DNA of 64,000 bases from an uncultured Clostridia bacterium (GCA_934178475.1 CAKPQH010000004.1:57272-121271); one strand, 5' to 3'; counted from the stretch's first letter, positions 8,624 through 18,047 are shown. Translations and numbers: made by a program. The notes: generated by a model not told the origin, from the sequence alone.

Positions 8624-9871
8624 TTACTGCTTTTTATTGATTTTCTTTAAATATTTTTCTTTTGCTGTATCCGGATTATATCTTCCTGTAAAATTTTTTA
8701 TTGGTGCAAATTCATCCTCTTCTTTAACTCTTAATAAGAGCATATCATCAAAGTATTTAAATCCATCAAAAATAAAATTTTCAAATTTAAAAGTATTAGG
8801 TTTATCTGGAACTTGTTTCATTCCTTCTTCGTTTACAAAAGCATTTTTTTTGTATGCTCTGTGATAAGGTAGCTTAATATCTTGCAATATTTTTATTGCA
8901 TCTATGCTAAATAAATGTGATACAATATTTATATCTCTATATAAATAATTTCCAAACTCATCTTTAGCATTGGTATAATCAGGATTTATTGACTCACAAT
9001 CAAATATACTTGGTTTATCATTTACTTTACAAAATACATATTCTTGTTTTTCTTCATCTTCTTTAAAAATACTTTTAGATGCTATATCTAATTTTTTTGA
9101 AACTGTCATTCCTATAAATAATGGATCTATAGTTTTTAGTAAAACATTGTCTATTCCACCTATAAATATCCATTTTATATTTTTTTGTTCTAAATCTTGT
9201 ATAACTTTGTCTTTTTTCATTGAATTAAATATGTTTCCATTACCATTAGCAGCTTCCTTAATTAAATATGGTTCTGACAAAATTAGTTTACCATTTGTAT
9301 CTATTATTGGTAGTTTGCTTTGTATAAAGAAATGTATGCTTTCTCTTGGATAATCAAAATAATTATGTTCTTCAAAATATTTAATAGTAGCATTATTATT
9401 TTCTTCGCTGGTCATAATATACCAAGGAATTACTATATTATATTTTTCTTTAGCTTGTTTTAAATTTTCACATTGAATTTCAAAAAGAGATTTCTTAGGT
9501 TCTAATTCTAATTCATATGTTCCCTTAGGTCCTTTATATCCTAATCTTGTTCCTTGTCCACCCGCCATAGTAGCAACTGCGAATTCATTGTTTTTAATTA
9601 CTCTTTCTCCAATTGATTTGTAATACGTTTCATGCATTTTGTCTATATTTTCTCTTATTATATGTTCTATCGGAGAAATTTTTACATTGCTATAATCATC
9701 TTCTTTGTATGAATTTTTGTATAATCCTATAATTTCTTCAAAATCAATATTTAAAATCTGATTTAATATTTTTTCTTTTTCTTCTTCATTTATTTCATCA
9801 TAAAACATAAGCAAATGTTGCTGGTCATATTTTATTAATTTTTCTTTTGCAATTTTATATTTATCATCCAT
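8624..9871 (-). CDS. UDPGP-type nucleotide-sugar pyrophosphorylase (UTP + sugar-1-phosphate)
   Basis: Belongs to the UDP-glucose/UDP-N-acetylglucosamine pyrophosphorylase fold: the nucleotide-binding loop AGGQGTRLGYKGPKG is at residues 103-117, and KWIFIGGIDNVL (about 237-248) carries the acidic residues expected near the metal site. It makes a UDP-activated sugar for envelope polymers; whether the substrate is a hexose or N-acetylhexosamine cannot be decided from the sequence. The start is the ATG at 9871 with GGAAG 8 bases upstream; a TTG one codon earlier is less likely. 415 aa. It follows a phosphoesterase gene by 17 bases, probably co-transcribed. Confidence 0.85.
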   Translation of the reverse strand: MDDKYKIAKEKLIKYDQQHLLMFYDEINEEEKEKILNQILNIDFEEIIGLYKNSYKEDDYSNVKISPIEHIIRENIDKMHETYYKSIGERVIKNNEFAVATMAGGQGTRLGYKGPKGTYELELEPKKSLFEIQCENLKQAKEKYNIVIPWYIMTSEENNNATIKYFEEHNYFDYPRESIHFFIQSKLPIIDTNGKLILSEPYLIKEAANGNGNIFNSMKKDKVIQDLEQKNIKWIFIGGIDNVLLKTIDPLFIGMTVSKKLDIASKSIFKEDEEKQEYVFCKVNDKPSIFDCESINPDYTNAKDEFGNYLYRDINIVSHLFSIDAIKILQDIKLPYHRAYKKNAFVNEEGMKQVPDKPNTFKFENFIFDGFKYFDDMLLLRVKEEDEFAPIKNFTGRYNPDTAKEKYLKKINKKQ

Positions 9872-9888
9872 CAAAAATACTTCCTTTT

Positions 9889-10686
9889 TTAATCTTCAAA
9901 TTTGGAATTAGCACATCTTAGGCTATTTATAATTAATTTTTTATTTGGCATGTCAGATTCTTCTAAAAATCCAATTTCTTTTTCTATATCATACGGTATT
10001 CTTACCAAATTAAATGAAATTGATGCTAACTCTTTTGACCCTTCATTTCCTTCTAATATAATATATGAACTCATAGTTGAAAATTTACAGGTATCATCAT
10101 ATTCTTTTGCATTAAGCATTTCAGTTGGAATTCCAACTGAACCTGGGTTAAATATTGTTTTATTTTTATATCTAAATATATTTGGCGTGTGAATATGTCC
10201 ATATCCTACGACATCTGGTATAGGATCATTTTGTGTCTTTCCTATAAATTCTGTATTTTCAAATAACTGTTCTGTATTTAACGTAGCATACATATTCTCT
10301 TCACTTGATACCATTGGGTTAAATATATAATCTAAACTAAATGGTGATGCATGAAATAATCTGATTAAATGTCCACTCATATAAAATTCATATGAAACTG
10401 GAAGTGATTTTATAAATTCATTTCTTTCTTCCCCTATTTTCTCTCTTGTCCAAAATCTTCTTTCTTTTGCATAGTCTGTTGACATTAATTCATCACAATT
10501 TCCCTTTAATATAACTTCACAATTTTTACGTAAAACATCTATTACTAAATCCGGATTAGCACATTTTACAATACTGTCTCCAAGGCAAAATATTTTTGAT
10601 ATTCCCCTCTTTTTTATGTCATCTAATACTGCATTTAGTGCTGTAATATTTCCATGTACATCTGAAATTATTGCTATTTTTTCCAT
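9889..10686 (-). CDS. Metallophosphoesterase, YfcE/MJ0936-like
   Basis: Calcineurin-like dinuclear metal phosphoesterase. The metal-ligand motifs are in order: ISDVHGN (about residues 7-13), CLGDSIVK (about 34-41), LKGNCDE (about 62-68), and the distal VGYGHIHTP. About 265 aa. Substrate unknown; many relatives are phosphodiesterases of unclear physiological target. ATG at 10686 has AGGTG 6 bases upstream; a GTG start three codons earlier is possible but overlaps that site. First gene of a two-gene group with the downstream pyrophosphorylase. Confidence 0.85.
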   Translation of the reverse strand: MEKIAIISDVHGNITALNAVLDDIKKRGISKIFCLGDSIVKCANPDLVIDVLRKNCEVILKGNCDELMSTDYAKERRFWTREKIGEERNEFIKSLPVSYEFYMSGHLIRLFHASPFSLDYIFNPMVSSEENMYATLNTEQLFENTEFIGKTQNDPIPDVVGYGHIHTPNIFRYKNKTIFNPGSVGIPTEMLNAKEYDDTCKFSTMSSYIILEGNEGSKELASISFNLVRIPYDIEKEIGFLEESDMPNKKLIINSLRCANSKFED

Positions 10687-10801
10687 TATTATCACCTAAT
10701 TAAAATTATATCATTAAATTCAAATAAAACAAATATTTTTCATTGACTTTTTATTTTTTTTATAATAATATTTTTGTAAATTTTATTTTGAGGGTGAACT
10801 T

Positions 10802-11308
10802 ATGGCTAATTTATATATAATAACTGGACCAAGTGGAGTTGGAAAAAGTACAATATCTAAAAAAATTGCTGAAAGTAAAAGTAAATCTGCTCTTATAGAA
10901 GGCGACTATATATATTCACAAGTAATAGGTGGATATGTAAGTGCTTGGAAAGATGGCAACCATTTAGACGTTTTTTGGGATATTTGTTTAAACACATTTG
11001 AATCTTATCTTTCTTATGACTATGATGTGATTTTCAATTATATTGTTACACCAAATATTATAAAAGTAATAAAAGAAAGGTTTAAAAAATATGCTATAAA
11101 ATTTGTAGTTTTAATTACAGACGAAGAAACAATATTAAAAAGAGATTCTCAAAGGCCTGTAGATTGCCAAATGAAAGAACGTTGTATTATACTTCTAAAT
11201 AATTTTAAAAATAGAAATTATGATAAAAAACATTTTTTAGATTCTTCTAATCTTTCAGCAGATGAAACAGCTTATATTATAGAAAATCAAGATAAATTCT
11301 TATTATGA
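10802..11308 (+). CDS. P-loop kinase-like protein
   Basis: A 168-residue P-loop NTPase with Walker A GPSGVGKST (residues 8-16), the segment LIEGDYIYS (about 31-39) typical of shikimate/chloramphenicol-phosphotransferase-like kinases, and LKRDSQRP resembling a lid. Related small proteins phosphorylate nucleosides, sugars or antibiotics; the substrate cannot be inferred. RBS GAGGG. Single gene, convergent with the CYTH gene across a shared terminator. Confidence 0.7.
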   Translation: MANLYIITGPSGVGKSTISKKIAESKSKSALIEGDYIYSQVIGGYVSAWKDGNHLDVFWDICLNTFESYLSYDYDVIFNYIVTPNIIKVIKERFKKYAIKFVVLITDEETILKRDSQRPVDCQMKERCIILLNNFKNRNYDKKHFLDSSNLSADETAYIIENQDKFLL

Positions 11309-11311
11309 TAT

Positions 11312-11351
11312 AAAAAAAGAAGAAAACCAAATTAGGTAATCTTCTTTTTTA
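11312..11351. terminator. Bidirectional terminator
   Basis: AAAAAAGAAGA pairs with TCTTCTTTTTT across a ~15-base loop between the convergent kinase-like and CYTH genes. Confidence 0.6.
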
Positions 11352-11353
11352 AT

Positions 11354-11944
11354 TTATTTGTTTAGAATTTTATTTATTTCAAATTCCGCCTTTTTTACAA
11401 AATAATTACTTGTATCTACTGGTAAATTTAATTTGTTTAATTTTTCCTTTATCTTTTCGATTGTATCTAAGTCTTCTTTTTCAGAAGTTTCTATTTCTAT
11501 TAAACTATCACTATTTATAATATCTTTTACTGCTATTTGAAATTCTTCTTTTTCATATACTTTATCATTTTCTTTTATCTGCATAATTTCTTTATAACCT
11601 ATTTCATAAAATAATTCTTTAGCAGCTTTAATATCAGTAATTTCACAGTTTGTGCTTTTTTGACTAATTATATCTCCATTATCATTAATTTCTTTCGATT
11701 TAAATGTAACCAATTTAATATTTCTTTTATATGTTTTATCATTTATGTTTCTGATTATAACCGCATTTGCTAGAATCTCTCTAGCTGAAATATTTTCTAT
11801 TTCTAATTTTTTAGGTATAAGATATGTGTCATCTAATGTAAATTCATCTATAACATTAAATTTTTTATGTTTTAATATATCTTCAAAATCTTTCACATTA
11901 TTCTTTATCTTTAAAGTTATTTCATTACTTTGTTTTTCGCCCAT
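11354..11944 (-). CDS. CYTH domain protein (class IV adenylate cyclase/thiamine-triphosphatase superfamily)
   Basis: The N-terminal NEITLKIK (about residues 6-13) is the EXEXK-type signature of the CYTH triphosphate tunnel fold, and alternating charged strands follow (RNIKLVTFKSKE, KENDKVYEKEEFQIAVKDI, SLIEIETSE). Members hydrolyse triphosphates or cyclise ATP; which applies here is not visible. 196 aa is normal. RBS GGAGAG 5 bases before the ATG; follows a DUF3048 gene by 12 bases and is likely in the same transcript. Confidence 0.65.
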   Translation of the reverse strand: MGEKQSNEITLKIKNNVKDFEDILKHKKFNVIDEFTLDDTYLIPKKLEIENISAREILANAVIIRNINDKTYKRNIKLVTFKSKEINDNGDIISQKSTNCEITDIKAAKELFYEIGYKEIMQIKENDKVYEKEEFQIAVKDIINSDSLIEIETSEKEDLDTIEKIKEKLNKLNLPVDTSNYFVKKAEFEINKILNK

Positions 11945-11956
11945 TTTTCTCTCCTA

Positions 11957-13015
11957 CTATTCAAATATTACATTTGCATCTTTTGGACAAATATTTATCC
12001 ATGTATTTCCATCATTTACTTTTATTTCATTACCACTTAAATCTTTATATACTGTTTTTTTATTTCTTGCAGATTTAGTACATGTTATTTTAATTGCTTT
12101 TCCATTTGTAATGTAATATCCATCAAATGTTCCTATATTAGATAATCCTTGACGGCCTTTATTTTCAGTATCTTGTAATGTATAATTATCAGCAAACTCT
12201 ATTATGATATTTTTAGTAGTTACAGCCTCTCCTGATGTATAATCTTTTTGTAATTTATTTCTAGCATATCTTGTATATCTTTTTGTTCCTGCATTATATT
12301 CATATTTTACTTTCTGACTTTTAGAATGTGGTATTGTTACATTGTTTGCAACCTGTTGACTTTCTTCAAGAGTTATTTCTTCTGTAACATATTTAAGTAC
12401 TCCATCATCATTAGTTGTCATTCTATATCCTGCTTTTTCTGCCATACTTTTTATTGCTGATGTTGATGTAAGTACATTATGTGGTGCTTTTTTATTCTTT
12501 ACTCTCCAAAATGTAGAATTTCCATAATTATAACTTATACCATTTATATTGTTTACTTTATAAGTTGATATATCGCTTTCTGCTTGTGGACTCCAACCAT
12601 AATGTGTATATATAGCATCATTTTCCATTGCATAATCTAAAAAATAATGTCTTGAACTTCTAACAGGTCCTATTTTTTCAACATCTTGTCCTTTAAACAA
12701 TGCCATAAGTCTTGTTTCTCCGCCTTCAACTATTATTTCATAAACTAAATATGTTTGATTTAGTCCTGCTTGTGGCCATGCGTCGCTATGATTATCTATC
12801 ATTACTGCAAAAGGCCTATTATTTCCATTAAATATTTGTACCTTTTTTTCTTCTTTTACTGTTTCTACTATTGTTTCTTCTTGAACTTCTATATTATTAT
12901 TCTCGTTTTCTTTTTCTTTTTTATCTCTATATATTTGATAGTATAAGATTGCGCCTAAACTTGCTATAACTAATATTATCACTATTATTAATATTACATA
13001 TTTCTTTTTACTCAT
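11957..13015 (-). CDS. DUF3048 protein (YerB-like), membrane-anchored
   Basis: One N-terminal membrane segment (residues ~5-28) then an acidic linker and the extracytoplasmic DUF3048 domain with the family hallmarks RPFAVMIDNHSDAWPQAGL (about 68-86), VYEIIVEGGETRLMA and IGPVRSSRHYFLDYA. Relatives include B. subtilis YerB, a lipoprotein-like protein of unknown function; the lipobox cysteine is not obvious here, so it is probably anchored by the transmembrane helix. 352 aa. RBS AAGGAG. Separated from ybeY by a terminator. Confidence 0.88.
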   Translation of the reverse strand: MSKKKYVILIIVIILVIASLGAILYYQIYRDKKEKENENNNIEVQEETIVETVKEEKKVQIFNGNNRPFAVMIDNHSDAWPQAGLNQTYLVYEIIVEGGETRLMALFKGQDVEKIGPVRSSRHYFLDYAMENDAIYTHYGWSPQAESDISTYKVNNINGISYNYGNSTFWRVKNKKAPHNVLTSTSAIKSMAEKAGYRMTTNDDGVLKYVTEEITLEESQQVANNVTIPHSKSQKVKYEYNAGTKRYTRYARNKLQKDYTSGEAVTTKNIIIEFADNYTLQDTENKGRQGLSNIGTFDGYYITNGKAIKITCTKSARNKKTVYKDLSGNEIKVNDGNTWINICPKDANVIFE

Positions 13016-13027
13016 AATTCTCCTTTT

Positions 13028-13062
13028 AAAAAGATACTAGAATATTACTTCTAGTATCTTTT
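13028..13062. terminator. Terminator after ybeY
   Basis: AAGATACTAGAA (13031-13042) pairs perfectly with TTCTAGTATCTT (13049-13060), flanked by A and T runs; ends the pdaA-yqfC-yqfD-ybeY run. Confidence 0.85.
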
Positions 13063-13074
13063 AATTGTTTTATT

Positions 13075-13548
13075 CTATTTTCTATTAATATTTAATTTAT
13101 TTAAAATAAATTTTTCTTTAACTCTCATTTCTTTTTTGTCATCTTCTTCTATATGATCATATCCTATTAGATGATAAAAACTATGAACTACCATATATGC
13201 TAATTCCCTTTCAAATGAATGTCCATATTCTTTTGCTTGTTCTTCAACCCTTGGTATTGAAATAACCATATCGCCTAAGATATCTTCATATTCGAAATCT
13301 TTTTCTTTAATTTTTTTGTTTATTTCGTCTCTTTCAAACATTGGAAAAGAAAGTACATCTGTTTCTTTGTCTATGTTTCTATACTTACTATTTAATTCTT
13401 TAATATGCTTTGGTGTAGTTAAAGTAATATTTACTATAAGTTTTGATTCTATTAAACCTTCTGTTTTATAGCATTCTTCAATTACTTTTGATATAACTTT
13501 TTCATATTTTATATTCTCTTTTATTTCTAAATAGTTTATTTCAAACAT
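13075..13548 (-). CDS. ybeY: Endoribonuclease YbeY (16S rRNA maturation)
   Basis: Zinc-dependent RNase involved in 3' processing of 16S rRNA and ribosome quality control. The zinc motif H-x3-H-x5-H appears as HSFYHLIGYDH (about residues 126-136), preceded by NSKYRNIDKETDVLSFP (54-70), also characteristic. 157 aa is normal. The RBS AAGGAG overlaps the end of the upstream gene. It closes the sporulation/RNA operon; in most clostridia phoH lies between yqfD and ybeY, but not here. Confidence 0.93.
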   Translation of the reverse strand: MFEINYLEIKENIKYEKVISKVIEECYKTEGLIESKLIVNITLTTPKHIKELNSKYRNIDKETDVLSFPMFERDEINKKIKEKDFEYEDILGDMVISIPRVEEQAKEYGHSFERELAYMVVHSFYHLIGYDHIEEDDKKEMRVKEKFILNKLNINRK

Positions 13549-13557
13549 TTTTACTCC

Positions 13558-14760
13558 TTATGCTGCTTTATTCTTTATATATTTTCCTTCTGACTTAAAT
13601 CCTACTATTTCTTTCATTGCTCCATAATCAACTAATTTACGTTTATAATATTTAAGTAATTTACTGTAATCAAATTTTTCTTCTTCGATTTTTTTAATAT
13701 CATCTTTTATAAATAGAACTTCTTTCCTTTTTATGTATTCTATAAAATCTGTTTCTTTTAATTTTTCTATTTGTTTATATTCATTCCAGAACTTTTTAAA
13801 TTCATCTCTTGCTGTTGGATTATCCCAATAAACCTTTGTTGATAATAATTTAATATTATAATCTTCAATTAAATTTATTAACATATTGTAAGCTTTTTCT
13901 CTTTTTGATGAAATTTTTGTATCTTGTACTAAACATCTAGCATCTTTTAAAATTTTCATATAGCATTGTTCTGCTACAACTAATGGTAAACTATGAATAA
14001 ATAATTTTCTACTAACTCCTAATAACAACATGTTTTTTTCTATTGTATCTCTTTGGTCTAATTTCCCAACTGTGAAACTTTCATATTTTTCATAGTCATT
14101 CATTACTTCTTCATATTTTTCTTTTCCTTCAACTTTAAATTTTAAAGTTAAAATATTATTTAAATATTCTTCTAATGTATTTAATATCTTAATGTATATC
14201 CATTCTTTAGTTGAATCAAATATTTTTATGGTATCTGCAAGTTTTATAGAATAATTTTTTAATATTCCTTTATAGATCCAATCCATTTTTGAAATATAAA
14301 ATTTATTATATTTTTCTATCATTTTTTCTTTGTTTGAATTTTTTACTGTTTCATAATCTAAATCTATTAAATATTTTTGTTTTCTGAATTTGTATTCTAC
14401 ATATTCATTATCTTTTAAAGATATTACTCCATAATATTTAGATAATGCATCTTTTTCAAAATCTGAAGCTGTATTATTTTTTACTTTTTTGTATATAGAA
14501 TCCATAACATATTTATCTAAAGCCTCTAAGTATATTGTATATGCCTCTTCATACTTTTTCTCATACTCTTCTTTTTCATCTGCTTCTAGGTCTTCATCTA
14601 AGTATTTGTCAAAAGCTTTTATCATGGCATTTCTTCTAACAGATATAAACATTCCATTAATACCGATTTTAGTTGGGATTAATAACTTGTTTAAGGTATT
14701 TGTTAGCCTATTCATAAAAGTTTTATTAGCTCCTGTTATTCTCAAACTTGTTTGTTCCAT
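13558..14760 (-). CDS. Unknown 400-residue helical protein in the phoH position
   Basis: I do not recognise this protein. It is predicted almost entirely alpha-helical, rich in Lys, Glu, Tyr and Asn, without signal peptide, membrane segment or P-loop. The only weakly hydrophobic stretch is LLLGVSRKLFIHSLPLVVAEQCY in the middle. It occupies the place between yqfD and ybeY usually held by the PhoH ATPase, but no Walker motif is present so it is not a diverged PhoH. The ATG at 14760 is chosen because AGGAAG is 6 bases upstream; the ATG two codons earlier abuts that site. Probably co-transcribed with yqfD (13-base gap). Confidence 0.75.
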   Translation of the reverse strand: MEQTSLRITGANKTFMNRLTNTLNKLLIPTKIGINGMFISVRRNAMIKAFDKYLDEDLEADEKEEYEKKYEEAYTIYLEALDKYVMDSIYKKVKNNTASDFEKDALSKYYGVISLKDNEYVEYKFRKQKYLIDLDYETVKNSNKEKMIEKYNKFYISKMDWIYKGILKNYSIKLADTIKIFDSTKEWIYIKILNTLEEYLNNILTLKFKVEGKEKYEEVMNDYEKYESFTVGKLDQRDTIEKNMLLLGVSRKLFIHSLPLVVAEQCYMKILKDARCLVQDTKISSKREKAYNMLINLIEDYNIKLLSTKVYWDNPTARDEFKKFWNEYKQIEKLKETDFIEYIKRKEVLFIKDDIKKIEEEKFDYSKLLKYYKRKLVDYGAMKEIVGFKSEGKYIKNKAA

Positions 14761-14773
14761 AATCATCTTCCTT

Positions 14774-15958
14774 TCAATTATTTATTTTTTCTGTTGTTCC
14801 AATATCCTCTAAGACTTCATATGTCATCTCAACTTGTATATATTCTTTTTCTTCTTTTATATTTATATTACTATTTACAATGTCATCTTTGTTTTTAATA
14901 TTGTTTTCAATTCTCTCTTTAACTTTTTTTATAGCTATTTCTTTTGCCTCTTCTACTGTATAATTTTTCTTTTCTTTAATTTGTTTTCTATTTTCTATTT
15001 TCACTACGGAAATAGGTAAATAGAAGTCCGAAAATATTTTTATATTATTCTCCGTATATATTGTATCATAAATTTTAAATTTTGAAAGGGTTTTGTACAA
15101 ATTTATTTGAAAATTTTTAATTTTTATTTGATATTTCTTCTCAACCTCCCCTGTCTCTAGTAAATTTTCTTGTTTATAATATACTTTTTCTTCATCTGAA
15201 TACCATACTTTTGCTTTTATTTCTCCTAAACTATGTACATATCTTGTATCTGTATATTTGCCTTCCATATATCCTGCTATTAAAATATCTCCCTGTTTTA
15301 CTACATCACCTTGTTTTACTACGGCCGTTCCATTTTGAGCTATTATTTTTTCGATTATTCCATTTTTTGTTGCAACAATATTACAATAATCTGTTCCATT
15401 TACGAGATTTGGTTTTTCATCAGATTTAACTAATTTAACTTTTAAATTTGTTCCTTTTATTTCTATTCCCATCCATGAAATATCATCTCTTTTTAATCTA
15501 ATCTCATTAATTATTTTATCTGTATTTATTTTACTTTTCTTTATTCCAACTTTTATACCTAATTCTTCTATATCTCTTTCTATATTTTCTATTTTTTTAT
15601 TTTCTTCTACTTCATATTGAATATTCCATACATATTTAGAACTTGCATATATTATACTTATTAATATAAGCAATAATATGAGGAATAATTTTCTTTTTTT
15701 ATATTTTTGTAATATAAAAGGTATTCCTTTTTTTCTTTTTATTTTTACTTTACATTTTGTTTTTCTTGATACTTCTGATAATCTTTTAAAATCATTTATT
15801 CCTATATTTAAATATAATTTTACTCCTTTTTCCCTTTTTAAATTCCATATCGGTATCTTTTTACTTGTACATATATTTATAAATCTTTCTATATAATATC
15901 CTTCTACTTCTACTCGTATATATCCTAATATCAAATTTAGTAATATTTTAATGTACAT
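14774..15958 (-). CDS. yqfD: Sporulation protein YqfD
   Basis: Sporulation-associated membrane protein made in the mother cell in B. subtilis, needed for normal forespore engulfment/cortex stages. The N-terminal half has the family pattern (YIRVEVEGYYIERFINIC, then IPIWNLKREKG), a single membrane helix at about residues 92-108, then the extracytoplasmic part with WMGIEIKGTNLKVKLV and NGIIEKIIAQNGTAVVKQGDVV, a biotinyl-like beta segment. 394 aa, normal. RBS AAGGGGG. Follows yqfC by 11 bases. Confidence 0.92.
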   Translation of the reverse strand: MYIKILLNLILGYIRVEVEGYYIERFINICTSKKIPIWNLKREKGVKLYLNIGINDFKRLSEVSRKTKCKVKIKRKKGIPFILQKYKKRKLFLILLLILISIIYASSKYVWNIQYEVEENKKIENIERDIEELGIKVGIKKSKINTDKIINEIRLKRDDISWMGIEIKGTNLKVKLVKSDEKPNLVNGTDYCNIVATKNGIIEKIIAQNGTAVVKQGDVVKQGDILIAGYMEGKYTDTRYVHSLGEIKAKVWYSDEEKVYYKQENLLETGEVEKKYQIKIKNFQINLYKTLSKFKIYDTIYTENNIKIFSDFYLPISVVKIENRKQIKEKKNYTVEEAKEIAIKKVKERIENNIKNKDDIVNSNINIKEEKEYIQVEMTYEVLEDIGTTEKINN

Positions 15959-15969
15959 AGTTCCCCCTT

Positions 15970-16242
15970 TTAATCTATTGTTCTTTCAATATCAAAAGAT
16001 TCTATTTTACCTTTGATTTTTATGTTATCTCCTGTCATTTTTTCTAAATCAAGATTCATACCATTTATATTTATACTTCCTATATGCGTACTAACTTTCA
16101 CAAAATAATTTTCATATTCTAATATCCCTTTGTAGTTTTCTATTATTACTTCATTGAATCCTGTAACAATTACTTTTGGTTCATTTGTATACACCTCTTT
16201 TGGAATTTCAAGCATATTATTTATTCTACTTATTTTTTTCAT
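15970..16242 (-). CDS. yqfC: Sporulation protein YqfC
   Basis: 90-residue soluble protein of the YabP/YqfC family; the pattern LEIPKEV, then VTGFNEVIIENYKGILEY and INGMNLDLEKM matches the family. In B. subtilis yqfC is sigma-E controlled and paired with yqfD, as here. Biochemical role unknown. RBS AGAGGTG. Lies between pdaA and yqfD. Confidence 0.9.
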   Translation of the reverse strand: MKKISRINNMLEIPKEVYTNEPKVIVTGFNEVIIENYKGILEYENYFVKVSTHIGSININGMNLDLEKMTGDNIKIKGKIESFDIERTID

Positions 16243-16253
16243 ACCACACCTCT

Positions 16254-17075
16254 TTACATAGTAAAATCATCTAGACTTTTTATTTCATATCCTTCATCTT
16301 TTATTTTTTGTAATAATTCATTCATAATCTCACCATTTGTTTTTGATGTTGCATGTAAAAGCATTATTTCTCCATTATGTAAATTATTCATTATTGTTGA
16401 CATTGCTTTTTCATGTGATGGTTGTTTATTTTCCTCCCAATCAACATATGCAAAACTCCACATTACTGTTTTGTATCCAAGTGAATTTGTTAATGCCAAT
16501 GTTCTTTCACTAAATTCTCCACAAGGTGGTCTCATATATTTCATTTCATATCCAAATTTATCAAATAAAGATTGATGCAATGTCATAACTTCTTTTTTTA
16601 TTTCTTCATCAGATAATCCAGGCATACTTTTATGATTCACAGTATGATTTCCTATAATATGTCCTTCGTCTATCATTCTTTTTACTAAATCACCTGCTGT
16701 ATTTAGATAATGTGCTGTTATAAAAAATGTAGCTTGCACATTGTTATCTTTTAGTGCATTTAGTATTGTTTCTGTATATCCAGCTTCATATCCCATATCA
16801 AAAGTTAAATAAATATTTTTGTTTTCCTTATTTCCTAAGCAAATTCCATTATTGTCTTGTAACATTTTTTGATTATTGCTTCCAACATCAGGTTGCTCAT
16901 GATTGTCTTGTCTTTTTATTCCCCACCCAATTTTTTTATTACTTAATGTACTATTTGTATTTAATAATTTATTTTCATACATTTTCATACTGGCTATGCT
17001 CATTGAAACTAAACATATTACAATAATAATTAAAAAAATAGATTTTCTTTTTATCTTTTTTAAACTATTTATCAT
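16254..17075 (-). CDS. pdaA: Polysaccharide deacetylase, PdaA-type (spore cortex muramic delta-lactam)
   Basis: NodB-homology carbohydrate esterase. A membrane segment (residues ~12-30) exports the enzyme; the catalytic domain has LTFDMGYEAGYT (motif 1, Asp pair), GNHTVNHKSMP (motif 2, metal-binding His pair), MRPPCGEFSERTL (motif 3), WSFAYVDW and LLHATSKTN (final His). The DMGYEAGYT and ATSKTN variants are those of PdaA, which deacetylates muramic acid on the way to the muramic-delta-lactam of spore cortex. 273 aa. RBS AGAGGAG. First gene of the pdaA-yqfC-yqfD run; assignment to PdaA over other family members is likely but not certain. Confidence 0.85.
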   Translation of the reverse strand: MINSLKKIKRKSIFLIIIVICLVSMSIASMKMYENKLLNTNSTLSNKKIGWGIKRQDNHEQPDVGSNNQKMLQDNNGICLGNKENKNIYLTFDMGYEAGYTETILNALKDNNVQATFFITAHYLNTAGDLVKRMIDEGHIIGNHTVNHKSMPGLSDEEIKKEVMTLHQSLFDKFGYEMKYMRPPCGEFSERTLALTNSLGYKTVMWSFAYVDWEENKQPSHEKAMSTIMNNLHNGEIMLLHATSKTNGEIMNELLQKIKDEGYEIKSLDDFTM

Positions 17076-17243
17076 TTTATTCTCCTCTTTCTTTTTTATT
17101 TAATTTTATGAATTTTTTTTTTAATTATTACTTTATTCTTAAAACATTTATGTAGAATTTTGACATTTTAAAATGACAAATACCTCAATTTTCGCCATTT
17201 TTGTTATGTAAACTGTTTTTTGTATATGTGTATTTTTAAGGTG

Positions 17244-17272
17244 TTGACAAATTTAGCAAAATGTTGTATCAT
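17244..17272 (+). promoter_or_regulatory. Sigma-A promoter of the agr-type regulator/kinase genes
   Basis: -35 TTGACA (17244-17249), 17-base spacer, -10 TATCAT (17267-17272), 64 bases before the ATG. Upstream at about 17165-17176 is the palindrome CATTTTAAAATG flanked by TGACA repeats, a possible regulator site. The rest of the 260-base gap after pdaA shows nothing gene-like. Confidence 0.6.
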
Positions 17273-17336
17273 GGTATACATTGGAAAAAAAAGTAAATTT
17301 ATGGGAATTTTATTTTACTATGGAGGGGATATATTC

Positions 17337-18047
17337 ATGTTAAACTTTTTGATTTGTGATGATAATGAACATAGTATTGAGAATTTAAAATCAAAATTAG
17401 AAACATTATTTATAAAATATGATTTAGATTGGAAAATAACACATACTGCAACTAATGCTAGTGACTTATTAAAATATATGTATAAGAATAAAATTGATGT
17501 TGTTTTATTAGATATTAATCTTCATTCTAAATTAAACGGATTAGATGTAGCTGAAAAAATTAGAGAATTTAATAGAGATTGTTATTTAATATTTACAACT
17601 GCTTATCATGAACATATTTTGACAGCTTACCAATATAAAACATTTGATTATTTATGCAAACCTATTGCTACTGAAAGATTGGATAAAACTGTACAAAATT
17701 TAATTAAGGATATCACTAATACTCCAAAGAGATTTATTAGGTTAGATAATAAAAATACTATAATTGATGAAAGTGAAGTTGAATATATAAAAAGAGAAGG
17801 AATGAAACTTATTTTTCATACTGCTTATAGAGACTATGATGTATATAGTTCTTTTGCAAAAATTCAAGACCAACTTCCTAATCACTTTGTAAGATGTCAT
17901 AAATCTTTTATAGCTAATGTAAATAACATTACTAAATTAGAACCTGTTACAAATACAATATTTTTCAATGATGATATTTGTGATATTGGACCTAAATATA
18001 AGAAAGAATTGTTGGAGGTGTTAAATCATAATGGAAATCTTGAATAA
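17337..18047 (+). CDS. LytTR response regulator, AgrA-like
   Basis: Receiver domain (residues 1-~122) with acidic pair DD at 8-9, phospho-acceptor Asp59 in VVLLDINLHSKLNG, the TTA switch and CKP lysine; LytTR DNA-binding domain from about 140 to the end with YIKREGMKLIFHT and FVRCHKSFIANVNNI, a hallmark of AgrA/VirR-type regulators. The ATG at 17337 with GGAGGGG 9 bases upstream is preferred over an upstream in-frame extension that would run through the promoter. Its 3' end overlaps the kinase gene by 17 bases, with GGAGGT inside the coding region. Expected to be activated by the adjacent kinase on sensing the autoinducing peptide, and to bind the LytTR-type boxes at 20378-20430. Confidence 0.9.
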   Translation: MLNFLICDDNEHSIENLKSKLETLFIKYDLDWKITHTATNASDLLKYMYKNKIDVVLLDINLHSKLNGLDVAEKIREFNRDCYLIFTTAYHEHILTAYQYKTFDYLCKPIATERLDKTVQNLIKDITNTPKRFIRLDNKNTIIDESEVEYIKREGMKLIFHTAYRDYDVYSSFAKIQDQLPNHFVRCHKSFIANVNNITKLEPVTNTIFFNDDICDIGPKYKKELLEVLNHNGNLE

